Source of the DNA: Desulfovibrionales bacterium
Lineage (GTDB): Bacteria > Desulfobacterota > Desulfovibrionia > Desulfovibrionales > Desulfovibrionaceae
Length of the DNA: 64,000 nt
Assembly: GCA_030156255.1 (NCBI GenBank)
Contig: JASGMV010000004.1
Location: 1-64,000, forward strand
Direction of reading: 5' to 3'
Both the position numbers and the translations under genes were made by a program. The notes under the pieces are model-generated. The model saw nothing but the letters and a program-made list of their open reading frames with translations, searched no databases and was not told the origin of the DNA. This document shows, piece after piece, positions 36,228 to 45,917 of this stretch. Position 1 is the first letter of the stretch; the number at the start of each line of letters is the position of its first letter.

Positions 36228-38135
36228 TTATTTCTTCGCCGCTTCCGCCTGCAATCTCCACTCGCCCGCCTTGGTCAGCAGGTCCTGGATTCGCCCGACC
36301 AGCGCGTGCGGGTCTGTCAGGTATCCCTCAAGCAGCAGACTGGACTCGTAGAGTTGCTCCACCGCCTGACGCACAAAGGGGTCCTCTGGATTTTGCGCGT
36401 GGATTTTGACGAGGTTGCGCACCAGCGGATGGTCGGGATTCAATTCCATGACCTTGGTCGGCACGCTCGCGTCCTTGCTGATGACGCGCATGATCTTGTC
36501 CATGGACGAGGTCATCTGGCCGTCGGGGTTCACCAGGCAGGCCGGGCTTTGCCGCAGGCGGCTGGACAGCCGCGCCTCCTGGATTTTGTCGCCGAGGATG
36601 GACTTGATGTCCGCCAGCAACTTGTCCAGCTCCTGGCGTTCGCCGTCCTCCAGGGGCTCGGGCTTCTTCGTCTCCTCGACCTTGGACTCCAGGGATTTGA
36701 GAGCCTCGATGTCCGCGTGCTCCGCGGCCGTGAGTTTTTTGTCTTTGAACGAACCCAGGGCGTCCATGAGGAATTCATCCACCGGCTCGTAAAGGTAGAG
36801 CACTTCGACGCCTTTTTCGCGGAAGATTTCCAGGTGCGGATTGAGCTCCGCCGCCGCCCGGCTCTGCACGAAGCAATAGTAGACGTCCTTCTGGGAGACC
36901 GGCATGCGGCCCACGTACTCCTCCAGGGAGACAAGGCCGTTTGCATCGTCGCAGGACGAGGCGTTGAAGCGGACCAGTTCGGCCACGGCGTCCCGGTTGG
37001 CGTAGTCCCCGTAACCCAGCTTGAAGGTCTTGCCGTGTTCGCGCCAGAACTTCTCGTAGTCCTCGGGGGCGTCCGCGGCCATTTTTTTCAGGTCCGTCAG
37101 AACGTGCTTGGCGAGGGTGGTCGCGATCTTGCGCAGCAGGATGTTGTCCTGCAGCGTCTCGCGGGAGATGTTCAGGGGCAAATCCTCCGTATCCACCACG
37201 CCGCTGATGAAGCTGAGGTATTGGGGCAGAAGCTCCTTGGCCTGGCGCTCGATGAGCACCCTGCGCACGTACAGGTCCGGGCCCCATTCGTCCTTATTCA
37301 TGAAAAGGAGGTCGTGGCTGTGCGCGGGGGTGAACAACAGGGCCTGGAACTGGACCGGCGCATCCACGGACACGTGCAGGGTCCGCAAGGGGCCTTCCGT
37401 GTCCAGGGTCAGGAACTTGTAGAATTCCTCGTATTGCTCGGGCTTGATGTTGAACTTGGGTTCGCGCCACAGGGCGGGCACGGTGTTCACGCGCTCGCCG
37501 TCCACGAAAATGGGGAAGGAGACGAAGTTGGAGTGCCGTTTGATGATGGCCTTGATGCGCTCGGAGTCGGTGAACTCCGCGGCCATGTCCTCTTTGAGGT
37601 AGACGGTGATGGTCGCGCCGCGCGGCCTGTCTTCGACCTCGGCGAGATCGTAGGAGCCCCGGCCGTCCGAATCCCAGGCCATGGCCGGCTGGCCGGGCAG
37701 GTAGGATTTGGTGGTCAGATGGACTTTGTCGGCGACCATGTAGACGGAGTAGAAGCCCACGCCGAAACGGCCGATGAGGTTATCCAGGGCCTTACCGTCC
37801 TGCTGGGCCTGGCGGAGGAACTCGGCCGAGCCCGAATGGGCGATGGAGCCGATGTTCTGCATGATTTCGTCTTTGGTCATGCCGACGCCGGTGTCGGCGA
37901 TGGTCAAGGTCTTGGCTTCCTTGTCCGTGGAGATGCGAATCTCCAGGGGGATATCCGAATCGGCGACCTCCGTTCCGCGGCCGGTCTCGAATCGAACCTT
38001 CTCCAATGCGTCCGAGGCGTTGGAGGTCAGTTCGCGCAGGAATATCTCCCGGTTGGTGTACAAAGAATGTACTAGAATATCAAGAAGTTGGCGGATTTCA
38101 GCCTTGAATTCGTGGGTAGAGCTGGATTCCGGCAT
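36228..38135 (-). CDS. htpG: chaperone HtpG (Hsp90)
   Basis: ATP-dependent Hsp90-family chaperone of 635 residues. The GHKL ATPase motifs are ELTSNASDALEKVRFE, IADTGVGMTKDEI, GSIAHSGSAEF and GRFGVGFYSVYMVADKV. The middle and dimerisation domains follow and the length is standard. The ATG at 38135 follows AAGGAGGACCACCC. It stands alone between a terminator and a MerR-like gene, and no heat-shock promoter was identified by eye. Confidence 0.97.
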   Translation of the reverse strand: MPESSSTHEFKAEIRQLLDILVHSLYTNREIFLRELTSNASDALEKVRFETGRGTEVADSDIPLEIRISTDKEAKTLTIADTGVGMTKDEIMQNIGSIAHSGSAEFLRQAQQDGKALDNLIGRFGVGFYSVYMVADKVHLTTKSYLPGQPAMAWDSDGRGSYDLAEVEDRPRGATITVYLKEDMAAEFTDSERIKAIIKRHSNFVSFPIFVDGERVNTVPALWREPKFNIKPEQYEEFYKFLTLDTEGPLRTLHVSVDAPVQFQALLFTPAHSHDLLFMNKDEWGPDLYVRRVLIERQAKELLPQYLSFISGVVDTEDLPLNISRETLQDNILLRKIATTLAKHVLTDLKKMAADAPEDYEKFWREHGKTFKLGYGDYANRDAVAELVRFNASSCDDANGLVSLEEYVGRMPVSQKDVYYCFVQSRAAAELNPHLEIFREKGVEVLYLYEPVDEFLMDALGSFKDKKLTAAEHADIEALKSLESKVEETKKPEPLEDGERQELDKLLADIKSILGDKIQEARLSSRLRQSPACLVNPDGQMTSSMDKIMRVISKDASVPTKVMELNPDHPLVRNLVKIHAQNPEDPFVRQAVEQLYESSLLLEGYLTDPHALVGRIQDLLTKAGEWRLQAEAAKK

Positions 38136-38266
38136 GGGTGGTCCTCCTTGCAGGATTTTGCGCGAGCGTCGAGCCGGCCACAAGAGCAGGCGCACGCCCG
38201 GCGAAAGCCCGGATGAATGGAAATAAATGCGAGGCAGCCTTGAAAAGGCTCGCCTATGCTGGTGGG

Positions 38267-38863
38267 TTAGCTAGTAATTTTTTTGATCTTGTCAAGAAGG
38301 AATTTTTCCATCTCCCGGCGGTCCTTGCGCAGGCGGACGAGTTCGGCTTCGAGGACGGAGAGCTTGGAGCGCAAATCCTGGTTTTCGGTCTTGAGCGTTT
38401 CCACCCGTTCGCCTTGCTCCTTGATGGCGCGGGAATGCTCCTCCATCGCCTGGCTGGGCAGGGCGGCTTTGGGCTGGAGGTTGGCGGCCAGGGTTTGGAG
38501 GGTTTCGGCGAGGGCCTTGGCGATCTCCGTTCCGATGGCCGCGCCGATCTCGGCCGGGGTCTGCTGCACACGCTGGGGGCCGGTCGGCAGGGTTTCGGCC
38601 GGCGCATTGAAGGAGGGTTCGGCGTTCACCGGATAACGGTGCGACAGCTCGGTCATGATGTCCTGGGAAGGGTGGCCGCTGCGGAGTCTCTGGGCGATAA
38701 GGCGGAATACGTCCACCGCCTCGGGCTTGAATCGCTTTTGCCGATTGCGCCCCACGCTCGGTAAGTAGGGAGCAAAGCGGTTTTTCCAGTAATGAAGGGT
38801 GGATTCGGGAAGCTCCAGGTCTCTTGCAATTTCCGCAATGGCGAGAAGCTTCTTGTCGGCCAT
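38267..38863 (-). CDS. MerR-type helix-turn-helix regulator with coiled coil
   Basis: The 198-residue protein starts with a MerR-like winged helix: LAIAEIARDLELPESTLHYW, then NRQKRFKPEAVDVFRLI, the typical wing. It has no Cys-based metal site. The C-terminal 60 residues form a coiled coil (EEHSRAIKEQGERVETLKTE through RRDRREMEKFLLDKIKK). The ATG at 38863 follows AAGGAC; two earlier ATGs at 38890 and 38896 are alternatives. The DNA target is unknown. It lies upstream of htpG on the same strand. Confidence 0.85.
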   Translation of the reverse strand: MADKKLLAIAEIARDLELPESTLHYWKNRFAPYLPSVGRNRQKRFKPEAVDVFRLIAQRLRSGHPSQDIMTELSHRYPVNAEPSFNAPAETLPTGPQRVQQTPAEIGAAIGTEIAKALAETLQTLAANLQPKAALPSQAMEEHSRAIKEQGERVETLKTENQDLRSKLSVLEAELVRLRKDRREMEKFLLDKIKKITS

Positions 38864-39247
38864 GTCCTCTTGTCCTTGGCTGGCTGTCATGAGCAACGGC
38901 TCTTCCCCCTTCCCAGGTTAGACTTTCTCTAGAGTTTATCTTGTGCATCGCCTATCGTCAAGTCTGTTTTTGCTACTTTTTTGGAAAGCCCGAGACTGTG
39001 TTCGGATCGGCGACGCCGTAGCCCTGTTCCGTCGTTGGATATCGCAGGGGCGGCGATGCACGGCGGCCTTTCCGCTCCGGGCGCCGGTTTCGTAAAAGGC
39101 CGGATTTCGGCTGCGCCGGGGCATGTTTTCCATGGCCTCGACAACACGATGGAATTCCTATTATGAAAGGTCGCGGATCGGCGGTCGCGCCGACCCGGAG
39201 CGCCGGGGGCGAGCCCCCCACCCAAACAGTACGACGGAGGACAGTGC
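38864..39247. other. intergenic region, nothing recognised
   Basis: 384 bp between the divergent MerR-like and thioesterase genes. It includes an AT-rich patch near 38930-38980 likely to hold the promoter. No hairpin, repeat or small gene with a ribosome site was seen. Confidence 0.4.
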
Positions 39248-39736
39248 ATGGATCCCAAACCGCCCTCGCAAAGCAAGGTCGTCATGCCGCAGCGCATGTT
39301 TCCCCAGGACACCAACCCGGCTGGCAGCGTCTTCGGCGGGGTCATTCTCAAATACATCGATTTGGCCGGCTCCGCGGCGGCGATGCGGCACGCCCGCAAA
39401 GCGGTGGTCACGGTGTCCATCGACCGCATCGACTTCATCCGGCCGGCCTATGTGGGTGAATTGGTCATTTTCAACGCTTGCGTGAACTACGTGGGGAAGA
39501 CCTCCATCGAAGTAGGCGTTCGGGTCGAGGCGGAAAATTTGCTCACGGGAGAGCTTCGGCGCACCGCCTCGGCCTACGTGACGTTCGTGGCCATGGACGA
39601 GAATCGCAATCCCGCTCCCGTTCCGCCGCTGTTGTTGGAGACCGATGAAGAGAAACGCAGGGCCCGCGAGGCGGTGGAGCGGAGAAAAATGCGGCTTGCA
39701 GAGCGGCAACGGGAAAAGGATTCCCAACATAGATAA
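39248..39736 (+). CDS. acyl-CoA thioesterase, hotdog fold
   Basis: YciA/BFIT-type acyl-CoA hydrolase of 162 residues. The family signature MFPQDTNPAGSVFGGVIL places the catalytic Asn and Gly region near residues 16-33, followed by YIDLAGSAAAMRHA, VSIDRIDFIRPAYVGE and TASAYVTFVAMDE. The C-terminus is a charged helix. The ATG follows CGGAGGACAGTGC. The acyl substrate cannot be inferred. Confidence 0.92.
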   Translation: MDPKPPSQSKVVMPQRMFPQDTNPAGSVFGGVILKYIDLAGSAAAMRHARKAVVTVSIDRIDFIRPAYVGELVIFNACVNYVGKTSIEVGVRVEAENLLTGELRRTASAYVTFVAMDENRNPAPVPPLLLETDEEKRRAREAVERRKMRLAERQREKDSQHR

Positions 39737-39747
39737 CGCGTTCCAGG

Positions 39748-39867
39748 GCGTCTTACGCTTGAAATGCTTGCTTCACGGCGACGTAGCTCGCCTACAAGCA
39801 TTTCGCGGCAATGCGTTGCGAGCAAATCATTGCCGAGCAGTCGAACTTTTTTAAAGTTGAACTGCTC
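39748..39867 (+). repeat. composite palindromic repeat, copy 1 (complete)
   Basis: Three consecutive hairpins. C: GAAATGCTTG pairs with CAAGCATTTC (39761-39804), with an inner GGCGA/TCGCC stem. B: CGGCAATG pairs with CATTGCCG (39806-39835). A: GAGCAGT to ACTGCTC (39835-39867, two mismatches). The left edge carries the family core GCTTGAAATGCTTGCTTCAC. It starts 12 bp after the thioesterase stop and ends 21 bp before the next ATG, so it probably forms that gene's leader. Confidence 0.82.
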
Positions 39868-39888
39868 TCATCCGAACAGGGGGCGATC

Positions 39889-40170
39889 ATGGCGGAAACA
39901 GTAGAAGATTTGACCATGCAGTACGAGGAGGACGGCGTTGTCGTCGTGAAGGAGCTGGACAAGGTCGTTTTGTCCAAGGGCGCCTGGGCCACGGTGCTCT
40001 TTCGCTACGAGCAATTGGACCGTCGAAGCGGCGACTACAAAGAGGCCTACTCCATTCGCAGGTATCAGAAATCGGGCGGCGAGTATCGCCAGAAATCGAA
40101 GTTCAACATCTCCAGCCGCAAACAGGCGCAACAGCTTGTCGAGGCGTTGGGCCAATGGATTGAAGATTGA
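39889..40170 (+). CDS. small protein resembling PC4/YdbC nucleic-acid binders
   Basis: The 93-residue protein has the pattern of a short beta-rich domain: LSKGAWATVLFRYEQLDRR, then YSIRRYQKSGGEYRQKSKFN, then a terminal helix ISSRKQAQQLVEALGQWIED. This recalls small PC4-like single-strand nucleic-acid-binding proteins, but the match is by eye and weak. The ATG follows CAGGGGGCGATC. An upstream in-frame extension to 39811 runs through the repeat and is not used. Confidence 0.75.
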   Translation: MAETVEDLTMQYEEDGVVVVKELDKVVLSKGAWATVLFRYEQLDRRSGDYKEAYSIRRYQKSGGEYRQKSKFNISSRKQAQQLVEALGQWIED

Positions 40171-40357
40171 GCATTCGTTCGATCCGCAATCATTGCGGCG
40201 AGGATGATTCGCTGGCGATTGACCGGATTATTGTTTTTGAGTAGGTCTGTGAGCAACCGCTCCACGGAAAAGGGGGCCGGGTGTAATTTTGACGACCTCC
40301 GCTTCCGGCGTTTCTGTTTGCTGGAAAGGCGCAGGCCGTCTTTTGACGGTGTAAGCG

Positions 40358-41035
40358 ATGCACATTACGGTGAAGGTGTCTGCGCGGGGTAAGCAGGACT
40401 TGACGTGTTCCTTCTATCAAGAAACAGGAATCGCGGAAAGCAATTTACCGATCTTTGAGAACGACGTCAGTTTGCCTCGCTGCCTTCAATCGAACAATGG
40501 AGCGCCTTGCCGTTGCGTTCTCGGCATGATTCCCATCATCACCTGGTTCAAGGATCTGAAGTCGACGGAAGTCGTGCATCTCTCTATCATCAGGGGCGGA
40601 CACAATTTTAACGGCGCCCTGAAGACGACGCTGGCGGCGAACATGCTGGAAAGTTTTGCGACCGTGTACGCCGGCTGCCCGTTTTTCTCCAAATTCAAGC
40701 TTTTTGTGGATAACGCGTTCATTCCTTTGGACGAACGGCAGTTTTTCTTTATGTTGTTGTCCAGCTCCGTTATCGAGCGCCTCTTTCAAAATGGGACGGT
40801 TCAGTTGGAGGAGACGGTCGCCGACATCAAACATACGGTGCGTCGGGCCAGGGAATGCCTTTGGAATGTCCTGCGCTATTCCCGATGCGTCGTGAGCCGG
40901 GACGCCATACTAAACTCGTTGAATATGACGTTCACCATATACAGCTTGATCGACGGTTCGTATGACGAGATTGTCAGCGAGTACAAGAAGCTTTTTCAGA
41001 AGCAGGAGCGCATCACTCCGGACGCCGCGAAATAA
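40358..41035 (+). CDS. unknown 225-residue protein
   Basis: Not recognised. It is a soluble protein with no signal peptide, a mixed alpha/beta N-terminus (MHITVKVSARGKQDLTCSFY) and a helical C-terminus (EETVADIKHTVRRARECLWN). Six Cys are scattered without a motif. The ATG is preceded only by a weak site (GACGGTGTAAGCG). Base composition is slightly AT-richer than neighbours. The preceding 187 bp hold nothing recognisable. Confidence 0.7.
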   Translation: MHITVKVSARGKQDLTCSFYQETGIAESNLPIFENDVSLPRCLQSNNGAPCRCVLGMIPIITWFKDLKSTEVVHLSIIRGGHNFNGALKTTLAANMLESFATVYAGCPFFSKFKLFVDNAFIPLDERQFFFMLLSSSVIERLFQNGTVQLEETVADIKHTVRRARECLWNVLRYSRCVVSRDAILNSLNMTFTIYSLIDGSYDEIVSEYKKLFQKQERITPDAAK

Positions 41036-41151
41036 AATCCGCTCGCTTTGCATCGCCCGGCCGGCGCTAGGCTTCGTCTCCTACGAAATCGAATTGCTTG
41101 AAAAGTTGCGCGGATGTTCGCGTCAAAGGGAAGGGCGGCCGCTGCTCATGC

Positions 41152-41475
41152 TCATGAAAGAGGATCTCGCAACAGGGGAGAGTCCTGGGGCGGTTCCTTT
41201 GTGAAGCGCACGCCCAGAAGATCGCCTCGAACCCAGACGATTTCTCCCTGGGCGTCTTTCAACATTTCCTCCAGGCGATCCGGCGGCGTCTCGATGGAGA
41301 TGAGGTCGCCGACTTCAAAGTCCGTCGCTTCGTCCAGCAGGCTCAACTCCAGCATCAGGCCGGAGGCGCTGATGTTGCGCACCCGACACAGGTGCCGGTA
41401 GCCCCCGGGGGCGGTGAGAGTGCCGGTGTTGGGGTCCAGCGTGAATCGCGGGTGCTGTCTTTTTTCGCTTCCCAT
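41152..41475 (-). CDS. PilZ-domain protein (c-di-GMP receptor)
   Basis: Single PilZ domain of 107 residues. The c-di-GMP motifs are EKRQHPRF (R-x3-R type, residues 4-11) and RNISASGLML (D/N-x-S-x-x-G, 33-42). The end of the domain includes VWVRGDLLGVRFTK. The ATG at 41475 follows GGAGAAGCCCC. It would act as a small adaptor; the partner is not evident from the neighbours. Confidence 0.9.
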   Translation of the reverse strand: MGSEKRQHPRFTLDPNTGTLTAPGGYRHLCRVRNISASGLMLELSLLDEATDFEVGDLISIETPPDRLEEMLKDAQGEIVWVRGDLLGVRFTKEPPQDSPLLRDPLS

Positions 41476-41664
41476 GGGGCTTCTCCGATCCTTGTGCAGT
41501 TCATTGGAATGTATCGCAAGACGTTGGCCCGCACAACCCGGGAGCTTGCGGCCGCACCGGCGCTTGCGCGTCGTCCGAAATGTTGCGGTGGGGCTCTTGA
41601 CTTGGCGTTTGCCCGTCAGCATCATCATAGAGCCAAATGATGCGCCCAATACAAAGGAGTTCGT

Positions 41665-41865
41665 ATGAAGCAAGTCAAAGTGAACGGTATGTCCTGCCAG
41701 CATTGCGTGGCCTCGGTAACCGACGCGTTGAACAAGGTGGACGGAGTCTCTACGGTCTCCGTGGACCTCGATTCCGGCATGGCCAGCTTTGAAGCCCCGG
41801 ACAGCGTCAGCATGGACGCCGTCAAGGCCGCCATCGAGCAGATCGGATTTACGGTGGAGTCGTAA
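41665..41865 (+). CDS. copZ: copper chaperone, HMA domain
   Basis: A 66-residue heavy-metal-associated domain with the metal motif GMSCQHC (residues 8-14) and the terminal IEQIGFTVES. It delivers Cu(I) to the copper ATPase encoded convergently 158 bp away. The ribosome site is AAAGGAG. The two genes share the terminator between them. Confidence 0.92.
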   Translation: MKQVKVNGMSCQHCVASVTDALNKVDGVSTVSVDLDSGMASFEAPDSVSMDAVKAAIEQIGFTVES

Positions 41866-41938
41866 CCCGCTGTGGCCGGCTGAAGCCGGCCGCAACGGAC
41901 GGAAGCCTGGAGCAGGCTGTTGAAAACACGGAAAAAAG

Positions 41939-41976
41939 CAAGGCCGGCGCGCATCCAACAATGCGCGCCGGCCTTG
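41939..41976. terminator. bidirectional terminator between copZ and copA
   Basis: A perfect stem of about 16 bp rich in GC (arms 41939-41954 and 41961-41976) with a CCAACA loop. The minus strand has a T-run (CTTTTTTCC), the plus strand a short one (GACTTTCCC). Confidence 0.88.
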
Positions 41977-42023
41977 ACTTTCCCGCAGCAACGAAGCGGA
42001 TACGGTTTCCCAGCAGGCCGCTG

Positions 42024-44507
42024 TCAAGGTTTGAACAGTTTCAATCTCAGGGCGTTGGACACCACGCTCACCGAGCTGGCGGCCATGGCCCCGCCGGCGA
42101 TCATGGGGCTCAGGGCCGGTCCGCCGAACGGAATCAGCAATCCGGCGGCGACGGGAATGCCGAGGATGTTGTAGCCGAAGGCCCAACCCAAATTTTGCTT
42201 CACGTTGCGCAGGGTCGCCCGGGAGAGTTTCAGCGCCGTAACCAGGGCGCGTAGGTCCGAGCGCATGAGCACCACGTCGCCGGACTCCATGGCCACGTGC
42301 GTTCCCGAGCCCATGGCCACGCCGAGGTCGGCCTCGGCCAGGGCCGGGGCGTCGTTGACGCCGTCGCCCACCATGGCGGTGATGCGTCCTTCTTCGCGCA
42401 GCTTGCGGATTTCCTCGGCCTTCTTGTCCGGCGCTACGCGGGCCTTGACCCGGTCGACGCCGACGGCTTCGGCCACGGCTCGGGCCGTGCGCTCCTCGTC
42501 GCCGGTGAGCAGCACCACCTGGACGCCGAATGCGTGCAAATCGCGGATCACCTCGGCGGATTCCTCCCGTATCGGGTCGGCCATGGCGATCAGGCCTGCC
42601 AGTTCTCCGTCCATGGCTACGTGAATAACGCTCCGGCCCGCTCCGGCCATCTCCGCGGCCGCGGCTTCCGCCGCATCCACGCCGGAAACGCCGTTTTGCC
42701 GCATCCAGACCTCGCTGCCCGCCAGCACCGCGCGGCCGCGGGCCTCGGCCCGCAGCCCGAGGCCCGGCGCGGCTTCGAAATTCGAGGCGTCCTCCAGGGA
42801 CAGGCCGCGGTCCTTGGCCGCCTCCACCACGGCGGCGCCCAAGGGATGCTCGGACAGGGCTTCGGCCGAGGCGGCGAGGCGCAGCAGCTCCTCCTCCGAT
42901 ACGCCGGCGCCCAGGACCCGGATTTCCACCACTGTGGGTTTGCCGACGGTAAGGGTGCCGGTTTTGTCGAAGACGATGGTCTGGACGGACTGGGCGGCCT
43001 GCAGGGCTTGCGCGCTTTTGAACAGCACGCCGAGCTCCGCCCCGCGGCCCGTGGCCACCATGATGGACGTCGGCGTCGCCAGCCCCATGGCGCAGGGGCA
43101 GGCGATGACCATCACCGAGATGAGGATGCGCAGGGCGAAGGAGAACTCCGCCCCGGCGGCCAGCCAGACGACGCCCGCCGCGACGGCCGCGGCCATGACC
43201 GCGGGCACGAAGTAGTAGCTCACCTGGTCGGCCAAACTGGCGATGGGCGCCTTGGATCCCTGGGCCTGCTGCACCATGCGGATGATCTGCGCCAGCACCG
43301 TGTCCCGTCCGACTCTCGATGCGCGGATGGTCAGTGATCCGTTGGCGTTCAGCGTGCCGCCGGTGACCGTGTCTCCCACGGTTTTGGTCACGGGCAAGGG
43401 TTCGCCCGTGAGCATGGATTCATCGACGCTGGAGCGGCCTTCCGTCACCTCCGCGTCCACGGGAACGCGTTCCCCCGGCCGCACCAGGAGCAGATCGCCC
43501 ACCTGGACGGCGGCAAGGGATATCTCTTCGCGCTCGCCGTCCTTCAGCCGGAGAGCGGTGTCCGGGGCAAGGTGCATGAGTCCGCGAATGGCGTCCGACG
43601 TGCGCAGCTTGGCGCGGGCCTCGAAAAATTTGCCCAGGCTCACCAACGCGATGAGCACGGCCGCGGATTCGAAGTAGAGGTCGTGGGCGTAGGCCGCCGG
43701 GGTCGCGCTGAAGAGCACCCCGGACAGGGACCACAAGCTGTAGACCAGGGCCGCGCCCGTGCCCACGGCGATGAGGGAGTCCATGTTCGGATTTTTCCTC
43801 CACAAGGCCGGCAGTCCGAGGACGTAAAACATGCGCCCGGCCCAGACCACCGGCAGGGTGAGGCACAGCTGGACCAGGGCGAACGTCGCGGGGGAGGTCT
43901 CCGGCGCCAGCCATGCGGGCAGCGTCAGGCCGATCATCGGCCCCATGGACACCACCAGCAGGGCGGCTGCGAAGATCATCGCCGGGATGAGCCGGCGGCG
44001 CATGGTGCGGATGTTCTCGCGGGCCTCGGCCTGCTGGCGTTCGAACATGTTCTGTTCGTTTTGCGCATCTTCGGCGGAGAACCCCAGCTCTTTGATGCGT
44101 GAGAGAATCGCCTCCACGGAGATGACGGAGGGGTCGATATCGAATTGTCCGGTGGACGTGGCCAGATTGACGCTGGCCGAAGAAACGCCCTCCATGCCGC
44201 CGACCACGCGTTCGATGCGTGAGGAGCAGGCCGCGCAGTGCATGCCGGAAATGGCCAGCTCCAATTTGGACGCGTCCGGCGGCGGCTCCATTTCGAATCC
44301 GAGTTGCTTGACGCGGTCGGCGATGTCTTCGAATTGCAGTCGGGACGGGTCCCAGGAAACGTCCATGGACTCGTTCGCCAGGTTGACGCTGGCCGAAGAG
44401 ACGCCCTCCATGCCGCCGACCACGCGCTCGATGCGTGTGGAGCAGGCCGCGCAATGCATGCCTTTGACCGGAGTGTGGAGCTTTTTCAATTCCTTGTCTT
44501 CGTTCAT
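42024..44507 (-). CDS. copA: Cu(I)-exporting P1B-type ATPase with two HMA domains
   Basis: Copper-exporting ATPase of the inner membrane, 827 residues. Two N-terminal HMA domains carry GMHCAAC (Cys19/22 and Cys91/94). The membrane metal motif is [12 protein letters not shown]. The phosphorylation motif [11 protein letters not shown] and the hinge [14 protein letters not shown] are intact. The two HMA domains are nearly identical over about 60 bp at DNA level. The ATG follows GGGGAGAATCCC. Convergent with copZ. Confidence 0.96.
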   Translation of the reverse strand: MNEDKELKKLHTPVKGMHCAACSTRIERVVGGMEGVSSASVNLANESMDVSWDPSRLQFEDIADRVKQLGFEMEPPPDASKLELAISGMHCAACSSRIERVVGGMEGVSSASVNLATSTGQFDIDPSVISVEAILSRIKELGFSAEDAQNEQNMFERQQAEARENIRTMRRRLIPAMIFAAALLVVSMGPMIGLTLPAWLAPETSPATFALVQLCLTLPVVWAGRMFYVLGLPALWRKNPNMDSLIAVGTGAALVYSLWSLSGVLFSATPAAYAHDLYFESAAVLIALVSLGKFFEARAKLRTSDAIRGLMHLAPDTALRLKDGEREEISLAAVQVGDLLLVRPGERVPVDAEVTEGRSSVDESMLTGEPLPVTKTVGDTVTGGTLNANGSLTIRASRVGRDTVLAQIIRMVQQAQGSKAPIASLADQVSYYFVPAVMAAAVAAGVVWLAAGAEFSFALRILISVMVIACPCAMGLATPTSIMVATGRGAELGVLFKSAQALQAAQSVQTIVFDKTGTLTVGKPTVVEIRVLGAGVSEEELLRLAASAEALSEHPLGAAVVEAAKDRGLSLEDASNFEAAPGLGLRAEARGRAVLAGSEVWMRQNGVSGVDAAEAAAAEMAGAGRSVIHVAMDGELAGLIAMADPIREESAEVIRDLHAFGVQVVLLTGDEERTARAVAEAVGVDRVKARVAPDKKAEEIRKLREEGRITAMVGDGVNDAPALAEADLGVAMGSGTHVAMESGDVVLMRSDLRALVTALKLSRATLRNVKQNLGWAFGYNILGIPVAAGLLIPFGGPALSPMIAGGAMAASSVSVVSNALRLKLFKP

Positions 44508-45119
44508 GGGATTCTCCCCGCGCTAAACTGTCGTCCTTGCCTCCGGCCGTATCGCCGGAAAGGTTTTCTCCCCGAAAAAACTCACGAACCCTTCGGCGCC
44601 AGGGTCCGGGGCGTCCGCGATGTTTCCGGGGATGGAGGCCTTTACGGTCGCAACCTCCCGCTGGAAAGAAGGCGGGTTCGCTTGAGGCGCAGGCGTGATG
44701 CGGACGGAGGGATACGGAGTTCGAGCATCTTCCGGCCGGCGCGGCGGCCTCCTTTACGCGGTTGGCTTGCCTGCCGCGTCGACCGCGCCGGACGGGTCGG
44801 CGCCGCTCCAGACGGAAACAAGCTTGTCGACGCCGATCCCGTTAGATTGGTTGATCTTCCGCATCGCCAAGTCAAGGGATTTTTCGACGCCTCCGGATTT
44901 CCCGAAGAAGGGAGCGCTGCGCCAGCTTTTCGCTTTCCCTGCGCAAAACGGTTTTCTACGCTTACCCAAGATGAAAGGTCGGAGAAATATTGTCAAGAAA
45001 TGTGGGAAAAGTGGAGCGCCGCAACGGTGTTGCGAGTGAGCATTCGGTGAAGACTGCAGCCCGAAAGTAAAGCAGGCGCAAAACCCTCTGGGCTCGCAAA
45101 CAACCGGTTGCGAAACATA
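44508..45119. other. intergenic region, nothing recognised
   Basis: About 610 bp between copA and a repeat element. Open frames on both strands lack ribosome sites and family resemblance. A copper-responsive operator would be expected just upstream of copA but no clear dyad was picked out by eye. Confidence 0.4.
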
Positions 45120-45211
45120 GAGCAGTTGAATTTTGAAAGGGTTCAACTGCTCGGCAAGGATTTGCGGACAAATCCTTGCCGTGAAGCAAGCATTTCAAGC
45201 GCCATATGCTC
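45120..45211 (-). repeat. composite palindromic repeat, copy 2 (inverted)
   Basis: Two perfect hairpins. A: GAGCAGTTGAA/TTCAACTGCTC (45120-45152). B: GGCAAGGATTTG/CAAATCCTTGCC (45153-45180). Then the reverse complement of the family core (GTGAAGCAAGCATTTCAAGC) ending in CATATGCTC. It has the opposite orientation to copy 1 and lacks the inner arm of hairpin C. Confidence 0.82.
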
Positions 45212-45215
45212 TAAA

Positions 45216-45248
45216 AGAAGCGCCGCCGGAAAAAACGGCGGCGCTTCT
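45216..45248 (-). terminator. rho-independent terminator of thiE
   Basis: A 13-bp perfect stem AGAAGCGCCGCCG with its complement and a 7-nt loop. On the minus strand it is followed by TTTTAGAGC. It is 33 bp past the thiE stop and abuts repeat copy 2. Confidence 0.85.
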
Positions 45249-45281
45249 CTTGAGGTCTTTCTTTTAGGGAACGGCCGATCG

Positions 45282-45917
45282 TTACGCCTGTTGGACTTTT
45301 CGCAGCAAGTCGCGGGCCGCGGATTCCGGGTCGTCGGCCGAACAGATGGCCGAAACCACGGCCACGCCGGCCGGTTTGGCCGCCAGGACCTGCTTGATGT
45401 TGTGGGATTTGACGCCGCCGATGGCGACCACCGGGTGGCGGGAGGCGCGCACGGCTTCGGCCAGTTTCTCCGGGCCCCAGACCGGGGCGGGATTTTCATG
45501 GGTCTTGGTTGCGAAGACCGGCCCCACGCCCAGATAGTCCACGTCGGCCTCTTCGGCTTCGTAAACTTCGTGCATGTGGTCGATGGTCAATCCGAGCAGG
45601 GCGTCGGGCCCTAGAATGCGGCGGGCGTCGCGCCAGTGCATGTCGCTTTGGCCGACGTGGGCGCCGTCGGCGCCCACGGCCAGGGCCACGTCCACCCGGT
45701 CGTCGATGATGAGCGGAACGCCCGTCGGCTCGAGGACTTTCTTGAGCGCCCGGCCAAGCTCCACCATCTCCCGGGACGAGCAATGCTTCTCCCGCAGTTG
45801 GACCACGGTTGCGCCCCCGCGCACTGCGGCCGCCACGACGTCCGCCAGGTCCCGCCCCAGGCTCAGGGGGCGGTCCGTGACTAGGTAGACGCTCAAATCC
45901 AGGCAAGGACGGGGCAT
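45282..45917 (-). CDS. thiE: thiamine-phosphate synthase
   Basis: Couples HMP-pyrophosphate with thiazole phosphate to form thiamine phosphate. The 211-residue TIM barrel has VYLVTDRPL, VVQLREKHCSSREM, PLIIDDRVDVALAVGADGAH, VGQSDM, DYLGVGPVFATKTHE and VVAIGGVKSHNI, all standard. The ATG at 45917 overlaps the thi4 stop (TAATG), so it is translationally coupled. Confidence 0.95.
   Translation of the reverse strand: MPRPCLDLSVYLVTDRPLSLGRDLADVVAAAVRGGATVVQLREKHCSSREMVELGRALKKVLEPTGVPLIIDDRVDVALAVGADGAHVGQSDMHWRDARRILGPDALLGLTIDHMHEVYEAEEADVDYLGVGPVFATKTHENPAPVWGPEKLAEAVRASRHPVVAIGGVKSHNIKQVLAAKPAGVAVVSAICSADDPESAARDLLRKVQQA

Noticed and set aside
44508-45119. Hidden gene in the gap after copA
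   Set aside because: Several frames exceed 70 codons but all lack a ribosome site and show no recognisable domain.
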